Below, one piece after another: positions 18,578 to 26,835 of a stretch of DNA of 64,000 nucleotides. The notes under the pieces are model-generated. The model ran no database searches. It had not been told where the DNA came from and was given only the letters and a program-made list of their open reading frames with translations. Source of the stretch: Herbaspirillum sp. SJZ107 (GTDB taxonomy: Bacteria; Pseudomonadota; Gammaproteobacteria; Burkholderiales; Burkholderiaceae_D); the NCBI RefSeq assembly GCF_006715485.1, contig NZ_VFNH01000001.1, positions 1,302,001 to 1,366,000 of the forward strand, given 5' to 3'. The number at the start of each line of letters is the position of its first letter. Position 1 is the stretch's first letter. The position numbers and the translations under genes were made by a program.

Positions 18578-20623
18578 ATGCCGAATCGTCTTCGCTCCCG
18601 CCTTGCCTTCCCCCTTTCCGTGTCGCTGATGTCGGCGCTGGCCGCATCCGCCTGGGCTGCGCCGGCAGCCAGGCCGGCTGCCGGCACCCATGCCGAACTG
18701 GCGCTGCTGGAAACCACCGACATCCACTCGAACGTGGTCGGCTACGATTACTTCAAGCTGGCTGCCGAGCCGTCGCTGGGACTGGACCGCGCCGCGACGC
18801 TGATCGCCCAGGCGCGCGCCGAATTCCCGAACACGCTGCTGTTCGATAACGGCGACACCATCCAGGGCACCGCGCTGGCCGACTACCAGGCGCTGGTCAA
18901 GCCGGTGAAATGCGACCAGCAGCTCGGCATCTATAAAGTGATGCAGCGCCTCGGCTACGACGGCGCCGGCATCGGCAACCACGATTTCAACTACGGCCTC
19001 GGCTTCCTGGGCCAGGTCAGCGGCAAGGGCTTCGACGCCGACGGCGTGCCGGCCAAGGGCGGCAAGGCGTGCGCCGGCCCGGGCTTCCCGATGGTGCTGG
19101 CCAACGTCTACAGCAGCAAGACCAGGCAGCCGCTGTTCGCGCCGTACCGGATCATCGACAAGCGCGTGAAAGCGGTCGACGGCGCCGGCCGCCCGGTCGA
19201 GGCAACCGTCAAGGTGGGCATCATCGGCTTCACGCCGCCGACCATCCTTGCCTGGGACAAGCGCTGGCTGGAAGGGAAGGTCTACACCGAAGGCCTGGTC
19301 GAGACCGCGAAGCGCTACGTGCCCGAGATGCGGAGAAAAGGGGCCGACCTGGTGGTGGTGATCTCGCACGGCGGCCTGGATGCCGCCCCATATTCGCCGA
19401 CGATGGAAAACGGGAACTACTGGCTGGCGCAGCAGAGCAGCGAGATCGGCGGCATCGACGCCATGCTGCTCGGCCATTCGCACATGCTGTTCCCGAACCC
19501 GGCCAGCACGGTCCCGCAATTCAACCTGCCGCACGTCGACAAGGCCAAGGGCACCGTGTTCGGCGTGCCGACCGTGATGGCCAATTTGTGGGGCAAGAAC
19601 CTGGGCGTGGTCAGGTTTTCGCTGCGCCACGACGGCAAGGGCTGGAAAGTCGAGCGCGACCGCACCGTGGTCGAGAGCCGCACGACCGAGCAGGGCAACA
19701 GGCAATACGTGGCCGCCGATCCGCAGGTAATGCAGATGGTGCGCGCCGAGCACGAAGCCACCATCGAGTACGTGAAGACGCCGGTCGGCAGCACCGACTT
19801 CCGCATGTCGACCTACTTCGCCGACGTCGGCGACAGCTCGGCGATCGAGGTCGTCAACCAGGCCCAGACCGAGTACGTGCGCAAGTACGTCGCCGCCAAC
19901 CTGCCGCAGTACGCGGACCTGCCGGTGCTGTCGATGGCGGCCGCCTTCAAGAGCGGCTTCGGCGGCGCCGGCGACTACACCGACGTCGCGCCGGGCAACC
20001 TGGCGCTGAACAACGCGGCCGACCTGTACCTGTATCCGAATGCCCTGTACGCGGTGAAGGTCGACGGCGCAGGCCTGAAAGCCTGGCTGGAAAAGGCGGC
20101 CGGCCGCTTCAACACCATCGACCCGGCGAAGACCGAGCCGCAGGAACTGCTGAATCCTGCCTTCCCCAGCTTCAACTTCGACACGGTCACCTCGGCGGCG
20201 CTCGGCTACGAGATCGACGTCACACGGGCGCCGGGCGGGCGCATCCGCAACCTGACGCTGAACGGCAAGCCGGTGGCCGACACCCAGGCCTTCCTGGTCG
20301 CGACCAACAACTACCGTGCCAGCGGCGGCGGCAACTTCCCCGGCCTGGACGGCAGCAAGACCGTGATCGCCTCGCCGGATGCCAGCCGCGACGTGCTGAT
20401 CGACTACATCCGCACGGCGAAGCAATTGACGCGCGCCGCCAACGGCGCCCAGCGCAGCTGGCGCTTCGCCCGGGTCAAGACCGCCGGTCCGGTGGTATTC
20501 CACTCGGCGCCGGGCAAGATCGAGCTGGCGCGCGCCGCCGGGCTGGCCAACGTGTCGCAGTTGCGCGAGGACGACGGGCAGGGCAAGGGGTTTGCGCTGT
20601 ATGCGGTCGATTTGTCGAAATGA
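18578..20623 (+). CDS. cpdB: 2',3'-cyclic-nucleotide 2'-phosphodiesterase / 3'-nucleotidase
   Basis: A periplasmic bifunctional enzyme that opens 2',3'-cyclic nucleotides and removes the 3'-phosphate, salvaging RNA breakdown products. The chosen ATG (18578) gives a signal peptide ending near SAWAAPA; an in-frame ATG at 18557 is also possible and neither has a good ribosome site. The metallophosphatase domain shows LLETTDIHSN, LFDNGDTIQGT, GIGNHDFNYG and LLGHSHMLF, all metal ligands. The C-terminal 5'-nucleotidase domain has NNYRASGGGNFPG. Its stop overlaps the start of the Sel1 gene as ATGA. Confidence 0.93.
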   Translation: MPNRLRSRLAFPLSVSLMSALAASAWAAPAARPAAGTHAELALLETTDIHSNVVGYDYFKLAAEPSLGLDRAATLIAQARAEFPNTLLFDNGDTIQGTALADYQALVKPVKCDQQLGIYKVMQRLGYDGAGIGNHDFNYGLGFLGQVSGKGFDADGVPAKGGKACAGPGFPMVLANVYSSKTRQPLFAPYRIIDKRVKAVDGAGRPVEATVKVGIIGFTPPTILAWDKRWLEGKVYTEGLVETAKRYVPEMRRKGADLVVVISHGGLDAAPYSPTMENGNYWLAQQSSEIGGIDAMLLGHSHMLFPNPASTVPQFNLPHVDKAKGTVFGVPTVMANLWGKNLGVVRFSLRHDGKGWKVERDRTVVESRTTEQGNRQYVAADPQVMQMVRAEHEATIEYVKTPVGSTDFRMSTYFADVGDSSAIEVVNQAQTEYVRKYVAANLPQYADLPVLSMAAAFKSGFGGAGDYTDVAPGNLALNNAADLYLYPNALYAVKVDGAGLKAWLEKAAGRFNTIDPAKTEPQELLNPAFPSFNFDTVTSAALGYEIDVTRAPGGRIRNLTLNGKPVADTQAFLVATNNYRASGGGNFPGLDGSKTVIASPDASRDVLIDYIRTAKQLTRAANGAQRSWRFARVKTAGPVVFHSAPGKIELARAAGLANVSQLREDDGQGKGFALYAVDLSK

Positions 20624-21051
20624 GGTGGAGGCATGCCTCCGCACTGCTGCTGGCGGCGCTGCTGCTTGGCCCCGCGGCGGCCGCGCCGTCACCTGATGCG
20701 GCGACGGCCCACGCGGACTACCTGCGCGGGCTGGCGTATCGCAACGGCAGCCACGGCCTGCCGGTTGACGCGGCACGGGCGGCCGCTGCGCTGACGGCAG
20801 CGGCCGAGGGTGGGGTGCCTGAGGCGATGTTCATCCTGTCACACATGCTGGCGGAAGGCGAGGGCACAACGCGCGACCCGGCCGCGGCGCGGCGCTGGCT
20901 GGAAGCGGCGGCGCAGGCGGAGTATCCGGAGGCCTTGCAGGAGATGGCAATGAGGGCCATGAGCGAGCGCGACCCGGCCAGTGCGGCCGAGTTGCTGCGC
21001 GAAGCGGCGCATGCGATGCAGCACCGTGCGCACGAGTCACAGCGTCAATGA
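20620..21051 (+). CDS. Small secreted Sel1/TPR-like repeat protein
   Basis: A 143-residue protein starting MRWRHASALLLAALLLGPAA, a signal peptide with probable cleavage after AAAA-P. The mature part has Sel1-type helical repeats (GVPEAMFILSHMLAEGEGTT then DPAAARRWLEAAAQAEYPEA). The ATG shares bases with the cpdB stop codon (ATGA), so translation is probably coupled and the protein is likely to act with or near CpdB in the periplasm. Sel1 proteins are scaffolds; nothing shows catalysis. Confidence 0.8.
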   Translation: MRWRHASALLLAALLLGPAAAAPSPDAATAHADYLRGLAYRNGSHGLPVDAARAAAALTAAAEGGVPEAMFILSHMLAEGEGTTRDPAAARRWLEAAAQAEYPEALQEMAMRAMSERDPASAAELLREAAHAMQHRAHESQRQ

Positions 21052-21057
21052 CAGGCA

Positions 21058-21080
21058 GGTGGACGGGTTTCCCGTCCACC
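21058..21080. terminator. Hairpin between convergent genes (GGTGGACGGG family)
   Basis: A perfect 10-bp stem GGTGGACGGG / CCCGTCCACC with a TTT loop sits between the convergent Sel1 and GAF genes. No T-run follows, so a strong intrinsic terminator is not proven. Similar short GTGGGCAC-type hairpins occur at 23686 and 39304. Confidence 0.5.
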
Positions 21081-21102
21081 CGTTCTTGTCCACCCTACAA
21101 AT

Positions 21103-21843
21103 TCAATGGCGGGAAGGGCGGTTAGGCGCCTGGATCTCGTTCGCCGCGATCTCGGCCAGGTCGAGCAGGCTCTGCACCTCGGACGCGCGCAGGCGGCGCG
21201 GCTCGCGGTCGATGACGCACAGCGTGCCGAGCGGCTGGCCCGACTTGTCGCGCAGCGGCACGCCGGCGTAGAAGCGGATGTTGGGGTCCTGCTGCACCAG
21301 CGGATTGCTGCGGAAGCGCTCGTCCTGCAGCGCATCTTCGACCACGAACAGTTCGTTCTGCAGGATGGCATGCGAGCAGAACGCCCAGTCGCGCGGCGTT
21401 TCCTGTGCCGGCAGGCCGACGCGCGCCTTGAACCACTGGCGGGTCGACGTCAGCAGCGAGATCAGTGCGATCGGCGAGCCGGTGACCATCGACGCCAGCC
21501 GTACCACGCGGTCGAAGCGGGCTTCCTCGGCGCTGTCGACCAGGCCGGACGCCGCCAGCGCCGCCAGGCGCGCACGCTCGGTGGCCGGGACCGGGTAGTT
21601 CGGGGCCTGTGCCGGCTGGTATTCGGGATCGGTATTCGGATCGGGGGTGTTGCGGGCTTCCTCGCCGTGCATCAAGCCCTGGACCAGGCTCAAACGGGTA
21701 CGGCGGTGCCCTCCCGGGGTTTTCCACGATTCGATCGCGCCGCTTTCCATCCAGATCTGGACGGTGCTCGTGGCCACGCCTAACAAGCGAGCGACTTCGC
21801 TGGTAGTGAGAATGGGATCGTCTTCTTTGATGTTGCTTTGCAT
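21103..21843 (-). CDS. MerR/excisionase-type HTH fused to a GAF domain
   Basis: A 246-residue cytosolic protein. Residues ~12-60 form a MerR-family helix-turn-helix (LTTSEVARLLGVATSTVQIW ... GGHRRT) like those of excisionases and BldC-type regulators. A linker rich in Pro, Asp and Asn follows. From about residue 90 a GAF domain is clear (FDRVVRLASMVTGSPIALIS, FCSHAILQNELFVVEDA, FYAGVPLRDKSGQPLGTLCV). A one-chain sensor-regulator is implied: the GAF domain binds a small ligand or chromophore and alters DNA binding. It diverges from the chemotaxis receptor across an AT-rich gap with paired repeats. Confidence 0.85.
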   Translation of the reverse strand: MQSNIKEDDPILTTSEVARLLGVATSTVQIWMESGAIESWKTPGGHRRTRLSLVQGLMHGEEARNTPDPNTDPEYQPAQAPNYPVPATERARLAALAASGLVDSAEEARFDRVVRLASMVTGSPIALISLLTSTRQWFKARVGLPAQETPRDWAFCSHAILQNELFVVEDALQDERFRSNPLVQQDPNIRFYAGVPLRDKSGQPLGTLCVIDREPRRLRASEVQSLLDLAEIAANEIQAPNRPSRH

Positions 21844-21904
21844 AAACAGCCTCTTTCGCCTCAGTATAACGGATTCGAGCGAATGTTTTCCGGTCTTCGT
21901 TTAG

Positions 21905-21922
21905 CTATTTTGTCGTCAAATT
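21905..21922 (+). repeat. Direct repeat A in the divergent GAF/MCP gap
   Basis: This copy reads CTATTTTGTCGTCAAATT. It matches the copy at 21989-22006 at 16 of 18 positions, with start-to-start spacing of 84 bp, close to eight helical turns. Likely one of a pair of protein-binding sites. Confidence 0.6.
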
Positions 21923-21988
21923 CGATTATTCAGGCCTTGAGTTTGTTACTTTTAACACGAATTTGGCTAAAATATTTCAGATGGTCAA

Positions 21989-22006
21989 CTATTCTGTCGT
22001 CAATTT
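21989..22006 (+). repeat. Direct repeat B in the divergent GAF/MCP gap
   Basis: This copy reads CTATTCTGTCGTCAATTT. It lies 66 bp before the chosen start of the chemotaxis receptor and in the same orientation as repeat A. Confidence 0.6.
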
Positions 22007-22071
22007 AATGATATGCTCATCAATTGCATCAATTTCCATCGGTAAATCTCATCTTGTCAACTAAGAAAAAT

Positions 22072-23661
22072 ATGACAAAAAAATTGCAAAGTGTTGGCAT
22101 TGCTGCACAACTTTATGGCGCCTTTGCGCTCGTGGTCGTGGTCACGGTGGCGCTGGCCCTGTTTTCGGTATCGCGCGTGAACGCGATCGAGCGCGCGCTC
22201 GGCAATGCCGACAGCTTGCGCAGCACCCGCCTGGAACCCTTGTACGAAGCGCGTGAAGCGCTCGACCAGTCCGGCATCGCGGCGCGCAACGCCTTCGTAT
22301 TCAAGAACGATGCCGACGCGGTGCGCGAACTCGACCTGGTCGACCGGCACGCGGCGGATTTCCGCGCCGCGCTCGGCAAGCTCGACGGCCCGCTGCAGGG
22401 CGACCCGCAGTACGCCAAGGTGCGCGCGGAGCTGATGGCGATGAGCACCGAACTGCAGCGCCCGCGGCGCTACCGCGCGGCCGGCGACATGGACGGCTTC
22501 GGCACCTTCCTGACCCAGGAATGCACGCCGCTGCGGCGCCGCATCGTGGCCGACATCGAGGTGCTGCTGAAGCGCCTGCAAGACGGCAGCGACGAGGCCA
22601 GCGCGGCCGCGCGCGCCACCGCCTCGTCGGCGCGCACCACGATCGCCGCCCTGACCGCGCTGTGCGTGGTGCTGGCAGCGGCGGTCGGCCTCCTGATCGT
22701 GCGCAGCCTGGTGCGCCAGCTGGGCGGCGAGCCGGCCTACGCGTCGAGCGTGGCGCATGCGATCGCGCGCGGCGAGCTGCAGCACCAGGTCGACGTGCGC
22801 CGCGCGCCGCCGAGCAGCCTGCTGGCGGCGATGAGCGCCATGCGCGACAGCCTGAGCGGCATCGTCGGCAAGGTGCGCGGCGGTACCCATGCAATCGCGT
22901 CGGCGTCGGCCGAAATCGCTCTCGGCAACGTCGACCTGTCGCGCCGCACCGAGTCGCAGGCGGCCGAACTGGCCCAGGTGGCCGGTTCGATGAAGCACCT
23001 GATCGATTCGGTGCGCCGCAACGCCGGCTATGCGGACGAGGCCAGCCGGCTGGCCCAGGACGCGTCCAGCGTGTCGCGCCAGGGCGGCGACGCGGTCGAC
23101 GGCGTGGTCCAGACGATGAGCCTGATTAACGACGCGTCGAAGAAGATCGTCGACATCATCGCCGTGATCGACGGCATCGCGTTCCAGACCAACATCCTGG
23201 CCCTGAACGCGGCGGTCGAGGCGGCGCGCGCCGGCGAGCAGGGCCGCGGCTTCGCCGTGGTGGCGTCCGAAGTGCGCAACCTGGCCCATCGCTCGGCCGC
23301 GGCGGCCAAGGAAATCAAGGCCCTGATCGAGGATTCGGTGAGCAAGGTGGACGCCGGCACGGTGCTGGTGGGACGCGCCGGCGCGACCATGCGCAAGGTG
23401 GTCGACGGCGTGCACCACGTGAGCGATATCATGGGCCGCATCTCGGAGGCGACCCGCAGCCAGAGCCAGGACATCGAGCGCGTCGACGCCGCCATCGTGC
23501 AGCTGGACGAGATGACGCTGCAGAATGCCGCGCTGGTGGAGCAAGCCACGGCGGCCGCGCACTCGCTGCAGGACCAGGCCGACCAGCTGGCCGAGCTGGT
23601 CAATGTGTTTCAACTGGAAGCAGGGCGCGCCGGGCGCGGCGCGGCGCTCCTGAGCGCTTGA
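22072..23661 (+). CDS. Methyl-accepting chemotaxis protein
   Basis: A 529-residue transmembrane chemoreceptor. Helix 1 (~10-32) and helix 2 (~195-215) enclose a periplasmic four-helix-bundle ligand domain. A HAMP domain follows, containing RQLGGEPAYASSVAHAIARGE, the extended form common in Burkholderiales receptors. The cytoplasmic signalling hairpin has the conserved tip IAFQTNILALNAAVEAARAGEQGRGFAVVASEVRNLA. I chose the ATG at 22072; a longer reading from TTG at 22024 lacks support. No che genes are linked, so it must feed an array encoded elsewhere. There is no C-terminal CheR-binding pentapeptide. Confidence 0.93.
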   Translation: MTKKLQSVGIAAQLYGAFALVVVVTVALALFSVSRVNAIERALGNADSLRSTRLEPLYEAREALDQSGIAARNAFVFKNDADAVRELDLVDRHAADFRAALGKLDGPLQGDPQYAKVRAELMAMSTELQRPRRYRAAGDMDGFGTFLTQECTPLRRRIVADIEVLLKRLQDGSDEASAAARATASSARTTIAALTALCVVLAAAVGLLIVRSLVRQLGGEPAYASSVAHAIARGELQHQVDVRRAPPSSLLAAMSAMRDSLSGIVGKVRGGTHAIASASAEIALGNVDLSRRTESQAAELAQVAGSMKHLIDSVRRNAGYADEASRLAQDASSVSRQGGDAVDGVVQTMSLINDASKKIVDIIAVIDGIAFQTNILALNAAVEAARAGEQGRGFAVVASEVRNLAHRSAAAAKEIKALIEDSVSKVDAGTVLVGRAGATMRKVVDGVHHVSDIMGRISEATRSQSQDIERVDAAIVQLDEMTLQNAALVEQATAAAHSLQDQADQLAELVNVFQLEAGRAGRGAALLSA

Positions 23662-23685
23662 TTCGCAGAAGCCTGCGATTGCAGG

Positions 23686-23704
23686 GTGGGCACCCCGTGC
23701 CCAC
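23686..23704. repeat. GTGGGCAC hairpin
   Basis: A perfect 8-bp stem GTGGGCAC / GTGCCCAC with a 3-nt CCC loop lies between the convergent chemoreceptor and DUF2288 genes. It may end both transcripts; a related GGGTGGGCACCC motif occurs at the 3-prime end of tatD. Confidence 0.5.
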
Positions 23705-23751
23705 ACGTACGCCGGCTCGATGCCGGGCCATCTTTATGCTGCACTGCCAAA

Positions 23752-24087
23752 TCAGTGCAGGCTCTTCTTTTCCGGCTGCACCAGCACGAACGGGCTCACC
23801 ACCGAGGCCCACAGCTGGCTGTCGGCCGCCTGCCAGGTCTGGGCCTGGATGGTCGTCACCTTGGCCAGCTTGCCTTCGCCCATCCAGCGCGCGATGCTGG
23901 CCTTGTCGTCGTGGGCGATGCGCAGCGCGACTTCGATCAGGTCGAGATCCTCGCTGACGTACACCACATTGCCCTGGGCGAAATGGCGTTCCAGTTCGGA
24001 CCAGTGGACGCGCGCGGTCTCGCTGTTGATCTTGTCGTGCAGTTCGCTGTCTTTCAGCGGGTCGGTCTTGATAGGCTCGTTGCTCAT
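23752..24087 (-). CDS. DUF2288 family protein
   Basis: A 111-residue soluble protein matching the DUF2288 pattern: an N-terminal helix with VHWSELERHFAQGNVVYVSEDLDL, then RIAHDDKASIARWMGEGKLAKVT and a C-terminal QLWASVVSPFVLVQPEKKSLH. No enzymatic motif is visible and the family has no established function. It follows the RES toxin gene by 12 bp on the same strand and may be co-transcribed with the toxin-antitoxin pair, which is unusual company for a TA module. Confidence 0.75.
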   Translation of the reverse strand: MSNEPIKTDPLKDSELHDKINSETARVHWSELERHFAQGNVVYVSEDLDLIEVALRIAHDDKASIARWMGEGKLAKVTTIQAQTWQAADSQLWASVVSPFVLVQPEKKSLH

Positions 24088-24099
24088 GTCGGTACTGGA

Positions 24100-24810
24100 T
24101 TAAATGGGTTCGATCCCGGGAATCGGCGAACCCGCCCATGTTAACCGATAGGCGGGACCCTTGCGGACATTCCCGACCAGCGCCGGCCGGAAGCAGGCCA
24201 GGTTGGTGCCCTCGGGCCGGCGCACGCTCGGATAGATCACGCCCATCGAGCCGGCCTCGAGCAGCTCGGCCGCCAGCCCTTGCGAAGCGACGTAGCTGCG
24301 CGGGTCGAGGCAGGCGCGCGCCGGCGCGAAGCCGCGCAGGTCGTGGAAGCCGGCGGTGAAGTCGGCCAGCAGGCACTGGTAGCTGACGCTGTCTTCGAAA
24401 CGGCCGATCTCCTGGTACTCGACCGCCTTGTGGAAGCCGATCTCGGCCAGCGCGGTCGCGGCGTCGAAGGCGCAATACCAGGCGCCGCGCGCGCCGTCGT
24501 TGAAGCGGCTGCCTTCCGGCCGCGCATAGGTATAGGCGGCATTGATCATGCGGAAGTTGGGCACGCCGAACACCAGTTCGTCCATGCCGATGCCGGGCAA
24601 CAGGCCGGACTCGCCGCGCAGGCGGTCGTTGGTCGCGTTGTCGAGGTCGAACAGGTCGCGCAGGACGCCATCGTCGCCGCCGGCCAGCGGGGCCAGCACC
24701 GAATCCTCGGCCTCGGCAAAGCGCGACGGGATCAGGCGGCAGGTGTCGAATTGGCGCAGGGGGGTGACCGGCGGCAGCGCGCGGCTGGCCGGCTTGTCGA
24801 GGAGCTTCAC
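24100..24810 (-). CDS. RES domain toxin of a type II toxin-antitoxin system
   Basis: A 236-residue protein with the RES fold: ANTYARPEG-like segment AYTYARPEGSRFNDGARGAWYCA, which supplies the conserved Arg and the Arg-Phe(S)-type core, then FHKAVEYQEI with a conserved Glu, and a late SMGVIYPSVRR with the conserved Ser. RES toxins resemble ADP-ribosyltransferases, and characterised members (MbcT, Res) consume NAD+. One base separates it from the antitoxin gene upstream, the standard antitoxin-first order. Residue assignment is by eye. Confidence 0.85.
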   Translation of the reverse strand: MKLLDKPASRALPPVTPLRQFDTCRLIPSRFAEAEDSVLAPLAGGDDGVLRDLFDLDNATNDRLRGESGLLPGIGMDELVFGVPNFRMINAAYTYARPEGSRFNDGARGAWYCAFDAATALAEIGFHKAVEYQEIGRFEDSVSYQCLLADFTAGFHDLRGFAPARACLDPRSYVASQGLAAELLEAGSMGVIYPSVRRPEGTNLACFRPALVGNVRKGPAYRLTWAGSPIPGIEPI

Positions 24811-24811
24811 C

Positions 24812-25249
24812 TCAGAGTCCTCCGCGCCGCGCGTCGAGCAGGCGCCTTACCGTCTGCATGGCCAGCAGCCCGCCGCCCAGCATGTAGGCCAGCGGCGTGG
24901 TGCCGCGGAAGATCGCATTCGTGTTGGGCAGGCGAATCCATTCGTCGGCCAGCTTGTCGCCGTACAGGATGTGCAGTGCCTTGTAGATGCCGAGCAGGTA
25001 GGAGATGCGCGTGATGCGGTCGACCTCGAGCACGCGCTCGTGGTTCTTTTTCCATTCGTAGAACGACGACGAGGACAGGCCGCCGAGCAGCTCGCGCGCA
25101 TCGTCGTCGCGCAGTTGCCAGGCTGCGGCAAGCTGGAAGAAGCCCTTCAGTGCGGAGCGGGACAGGCGCTCGCGCTCGGGTCGGGCATTCAGGTCGACCA
25201 GGGGCGTGGTTTCGAAATGGCTGGTGGGATAGGCGTACGCGTGGCTCAT
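24812..25249 (-). CDS. Xre/MbcA/ParS family antitoxin
   Basis: A 145-residue protein with an N-terminal helix-turn-helix-like part (SALKGFFQLAAAWQLRDDDA, then GLSSSSFYEWKK) and the C-terminal MbcA/ParS toxin-binding domain (ISYLLGIYKALHILYGDKLA, IRLPNTNAIFRGTTPLAYML). GGAGGATTGAT stands before the ATG. It should neutralise the RES toxin whose gene begins one base downstream, and repress the operon by its DNA-binding part. Confidence 0.87.
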   Translation of the reverse strand: MSHAYAYPTSHFETTPLVDLNARPERERLSRSALKGFFQLAAAWQLRDDDARELLGGLSSSSFYEWKKNHERVLEVDRITRISYLLGIYKALHILYGDKLADEWIRLPNTNAIFRGTTPLAYMLGGGLLAMQTVRRLLDARRGGL

Positions 25250-25394
25250 ATCAATCCTCCGATTCTGTAGTTTTTATACTCCGCTTCAGGATCGATTGCA
25301 AGTCGCTTGTGCAAAGCCGAGCGCGATGGCAGAATTGTTCAGTTAATAATAAGTAACTAATAGCGAGAGACAATGTCTAAGCGGGAGGTGCACC

Positions 25395-25859
25395 GTGCGT
25401 CTGCTGTCGATTGGCGTCTTATGCCTCAGCATGCTGATGCTGGCCCTGGCCAATGTGGCGCGGCCCACCAACGCCGACCTCAAGCGGCAGGTCATCAACG
25501 CCGAGCGTGCCTTTGCCGCCACCATGAAGGCGCGCGACCATGCCGCCTTTCGCGGTTTCCTGGCCGAAGAGGCCATCTTCTTTGACGGCACTACCCCGCT
25601 GCGCGGCCGCGATGCCATCGCGCGCGCCTGGCGCGCGTATTACGACGGCCCGCAGGCGCCGTTTTCGTGGGAGCCGGAACAGGTCGAGGTGGTCGATTCC
25701 GGCACGCTGGCCTACAGCGGCGGCCCGGTGTTCGACGCCGGCGGCAAGCGGGTAGGGCGTTTCAATTCGATCTGGCGCCTGGAAGCGCCGGGACGCTGGA
25801 AGATCGTGTTCGATCGCGGCGACACGCCGTGCGCATGCACGGGTGCCGCAGCCAGGTAA
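25395..25859 (+). CDS. NTF2-like (DUF4440-type) secreted protein
   Basis: A 154-residue protein that starts at GTG, chosen because GGGAGG lies eight bases before it. A signal peptide (MRLLSIGVLCLSMLMLALAN) leads into a SnoaL/NTF2 fold: ERAFAATMKARDHAAFRGFLAE, AIFFDGTTPLRGRDAIARAW and IWRLEAPGRWKIVFDRGDT. Such cone-shaped folds bind small molecules or act as simple enzymes; no catalytic residue is clear. It heads a plus-strand run with the VOC, cupin and MFS genes. Confidence 0.78.
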   Translation: MRLLSIGVLCLSMLMLALANVARPTNADLKRQVINAERAFAATMKARDHAAFRGFLAEEAIFFDGTTPLRGRDAIARAWRAYYDGPQAPFSWEPEQVEVVDSGTLAYSGGPVFDAGGKRVGRFNSIWRLEAPGRWKIVFDRGDTPCACTGAAAR

Positions 25860-25884
25860 GCATCCAACCATGACAGGAGCGCAC

Positions 25885-26271
25885 ATGAAGCGAGTGACAG
25901 GCATCGGCGGCATTTTCTTCCAAGCGCAGGACCCGGACGCGCTGCGCGCCTGGTACGGGCGCCACCTCGGCATCGACGTGCTGCCATGGGGCGGCGCGGC
26001 CTTCAGCTGGCGCGGCGCCGACGGCGAGCCTGCCGGCGGCACCACGATCTGGTCGATCGGCCAGGCCGGCAGCGGGCATTTTGCCCCGGGTACCGCACCC
26101 TTCATGATCAATTACCGGGTCGACGACCTGGACGCGCTGCTGCAGGCGCTGCGCGACGAGGGCTGCCAGGTGCTCGACAACACCGACGACTCGGCATTCG
26201 GCAGGTTCGGCTGGGTGATCGACCCGGAGGGGAACAAGGTCGAGTTGTGGCAGCCGCCGGCAGGACAGTAA
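25885..26271 (+). CDS. VOC family (glyoxalase-like) protein
   Basis: A 128-residue vicinal-oxygen-chelate protein starting MKRVTGIGGIFFQAQDPDAL after AGGAG. The two beta-alpha-beta-beta-beta modules are visible: module one with WYGRHLGIDVLPWGGAAFSW, module two with YRVDDLDALLQALRDEGCQV and GWVIDPEGNKVELWQPP, where the late Glu is a usual metal ligand. The family covers lyases, dioxygenases and resistance proteins; substrate unknown. It lies 25 bp after the NTF2-like gene. Confidence 0.85.
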   Translation: MKRVTGIGGIFFQAQDPDALRAWYGRHLGIDVLPWGGAAFSWRGADGEPAGGTTIWSIGQAGSGHFAPGTAPFMINYRVDDLDALLQALRDEGCQVLDNTDDSAFGRFGWVIDPEGNKVELWQPPAGQ

Positions 26272-26289
26272 GCACACTGGAAGGAGCGC

Positions 26290-26781
26290 ATGATGTCCAC
26301 CCCCGATACGCCACCCGTCGCCCTCGCCGCCGCCGCCGCGCCGGCGCGCGCCAAACCCTCGAATTACCCGGAGCCGTTTGCCTCGATGGTGCAGGGCCGG
26401 GTCAAGCGCCCGCTCGGCGACCCGTTCGGCCTGCAGGGCTTCGGCGTCAACCACGTGACCATGGCGCCGGGGGCGATATCCTCGCTGTTCCACCGCCATG
26501 CGGTGCAGGACGAATGGATCTACGTCCTCAGCGGCGAACTCGTGCTGGTCCACGACGGCGGCGAAACCCGCCTCGGCGCCGGCATGTGCGCCGGTTTCCC
26601 GGCCGGCGGCACCGGTCACCAGCTGGTCAACCGCTCGGCGCAGGAGGCATGCTACCTCGAAGTGGGCGACCGCCGCCCCGGCGACGGCGTCGTGTATCCG
26701 CGCGACGACCTGGCGGCCGAGCGCAGCGCGGAGGGCTGGCGCTTCACGCGTAAGGACGGCACACCGTATCCGGAGCGCTGA
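26290..26781 (+). CDS. Cupin domain-containing protein
   Basis: A 163-residue single-domain cupin. The core shows the two cupin motifs: LFHRHAVQDEWIYVLSGELVL (metal-binding His, His, Glu pattern) and GMCAGFPAGGTGHQLVNRS (third His). It starts MMSTPD after AAGGAG; either ATG is possible. The enzyme activity is undefined. Its gene follows the VOC gene by 18 bp and precedes the MFS gene by 54 bp, so the three could handle one small molecule. Confidence 0.85.
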   Translation: MMSTPDTPPVALAAAAAPARAKPSNYPEPFASMVQGRVKRPLGDPFGLQGFGVNHVTMAPGAISSLFHRHAVQDEWIYVLSGELVLVHDGGETRLGAGMCAGFPAGGTGHQLVNRSAQEACYLEVGDRRPGDGVVYPRDDLAAERSAEGWRFTRKDGTPYPER

Positions 26782-26835
26782 GCACGGAAAGGATGATTCG
26801 GCGACAATGAGGCATCCATGCACTCCGGAGACTTC

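Noticed and set aside
18419..20776. Long minus-strand frame opposite cpdB
   Set aside because: Shadow frame; the cpdB frame has signal peptide and all metal-binding motifs.
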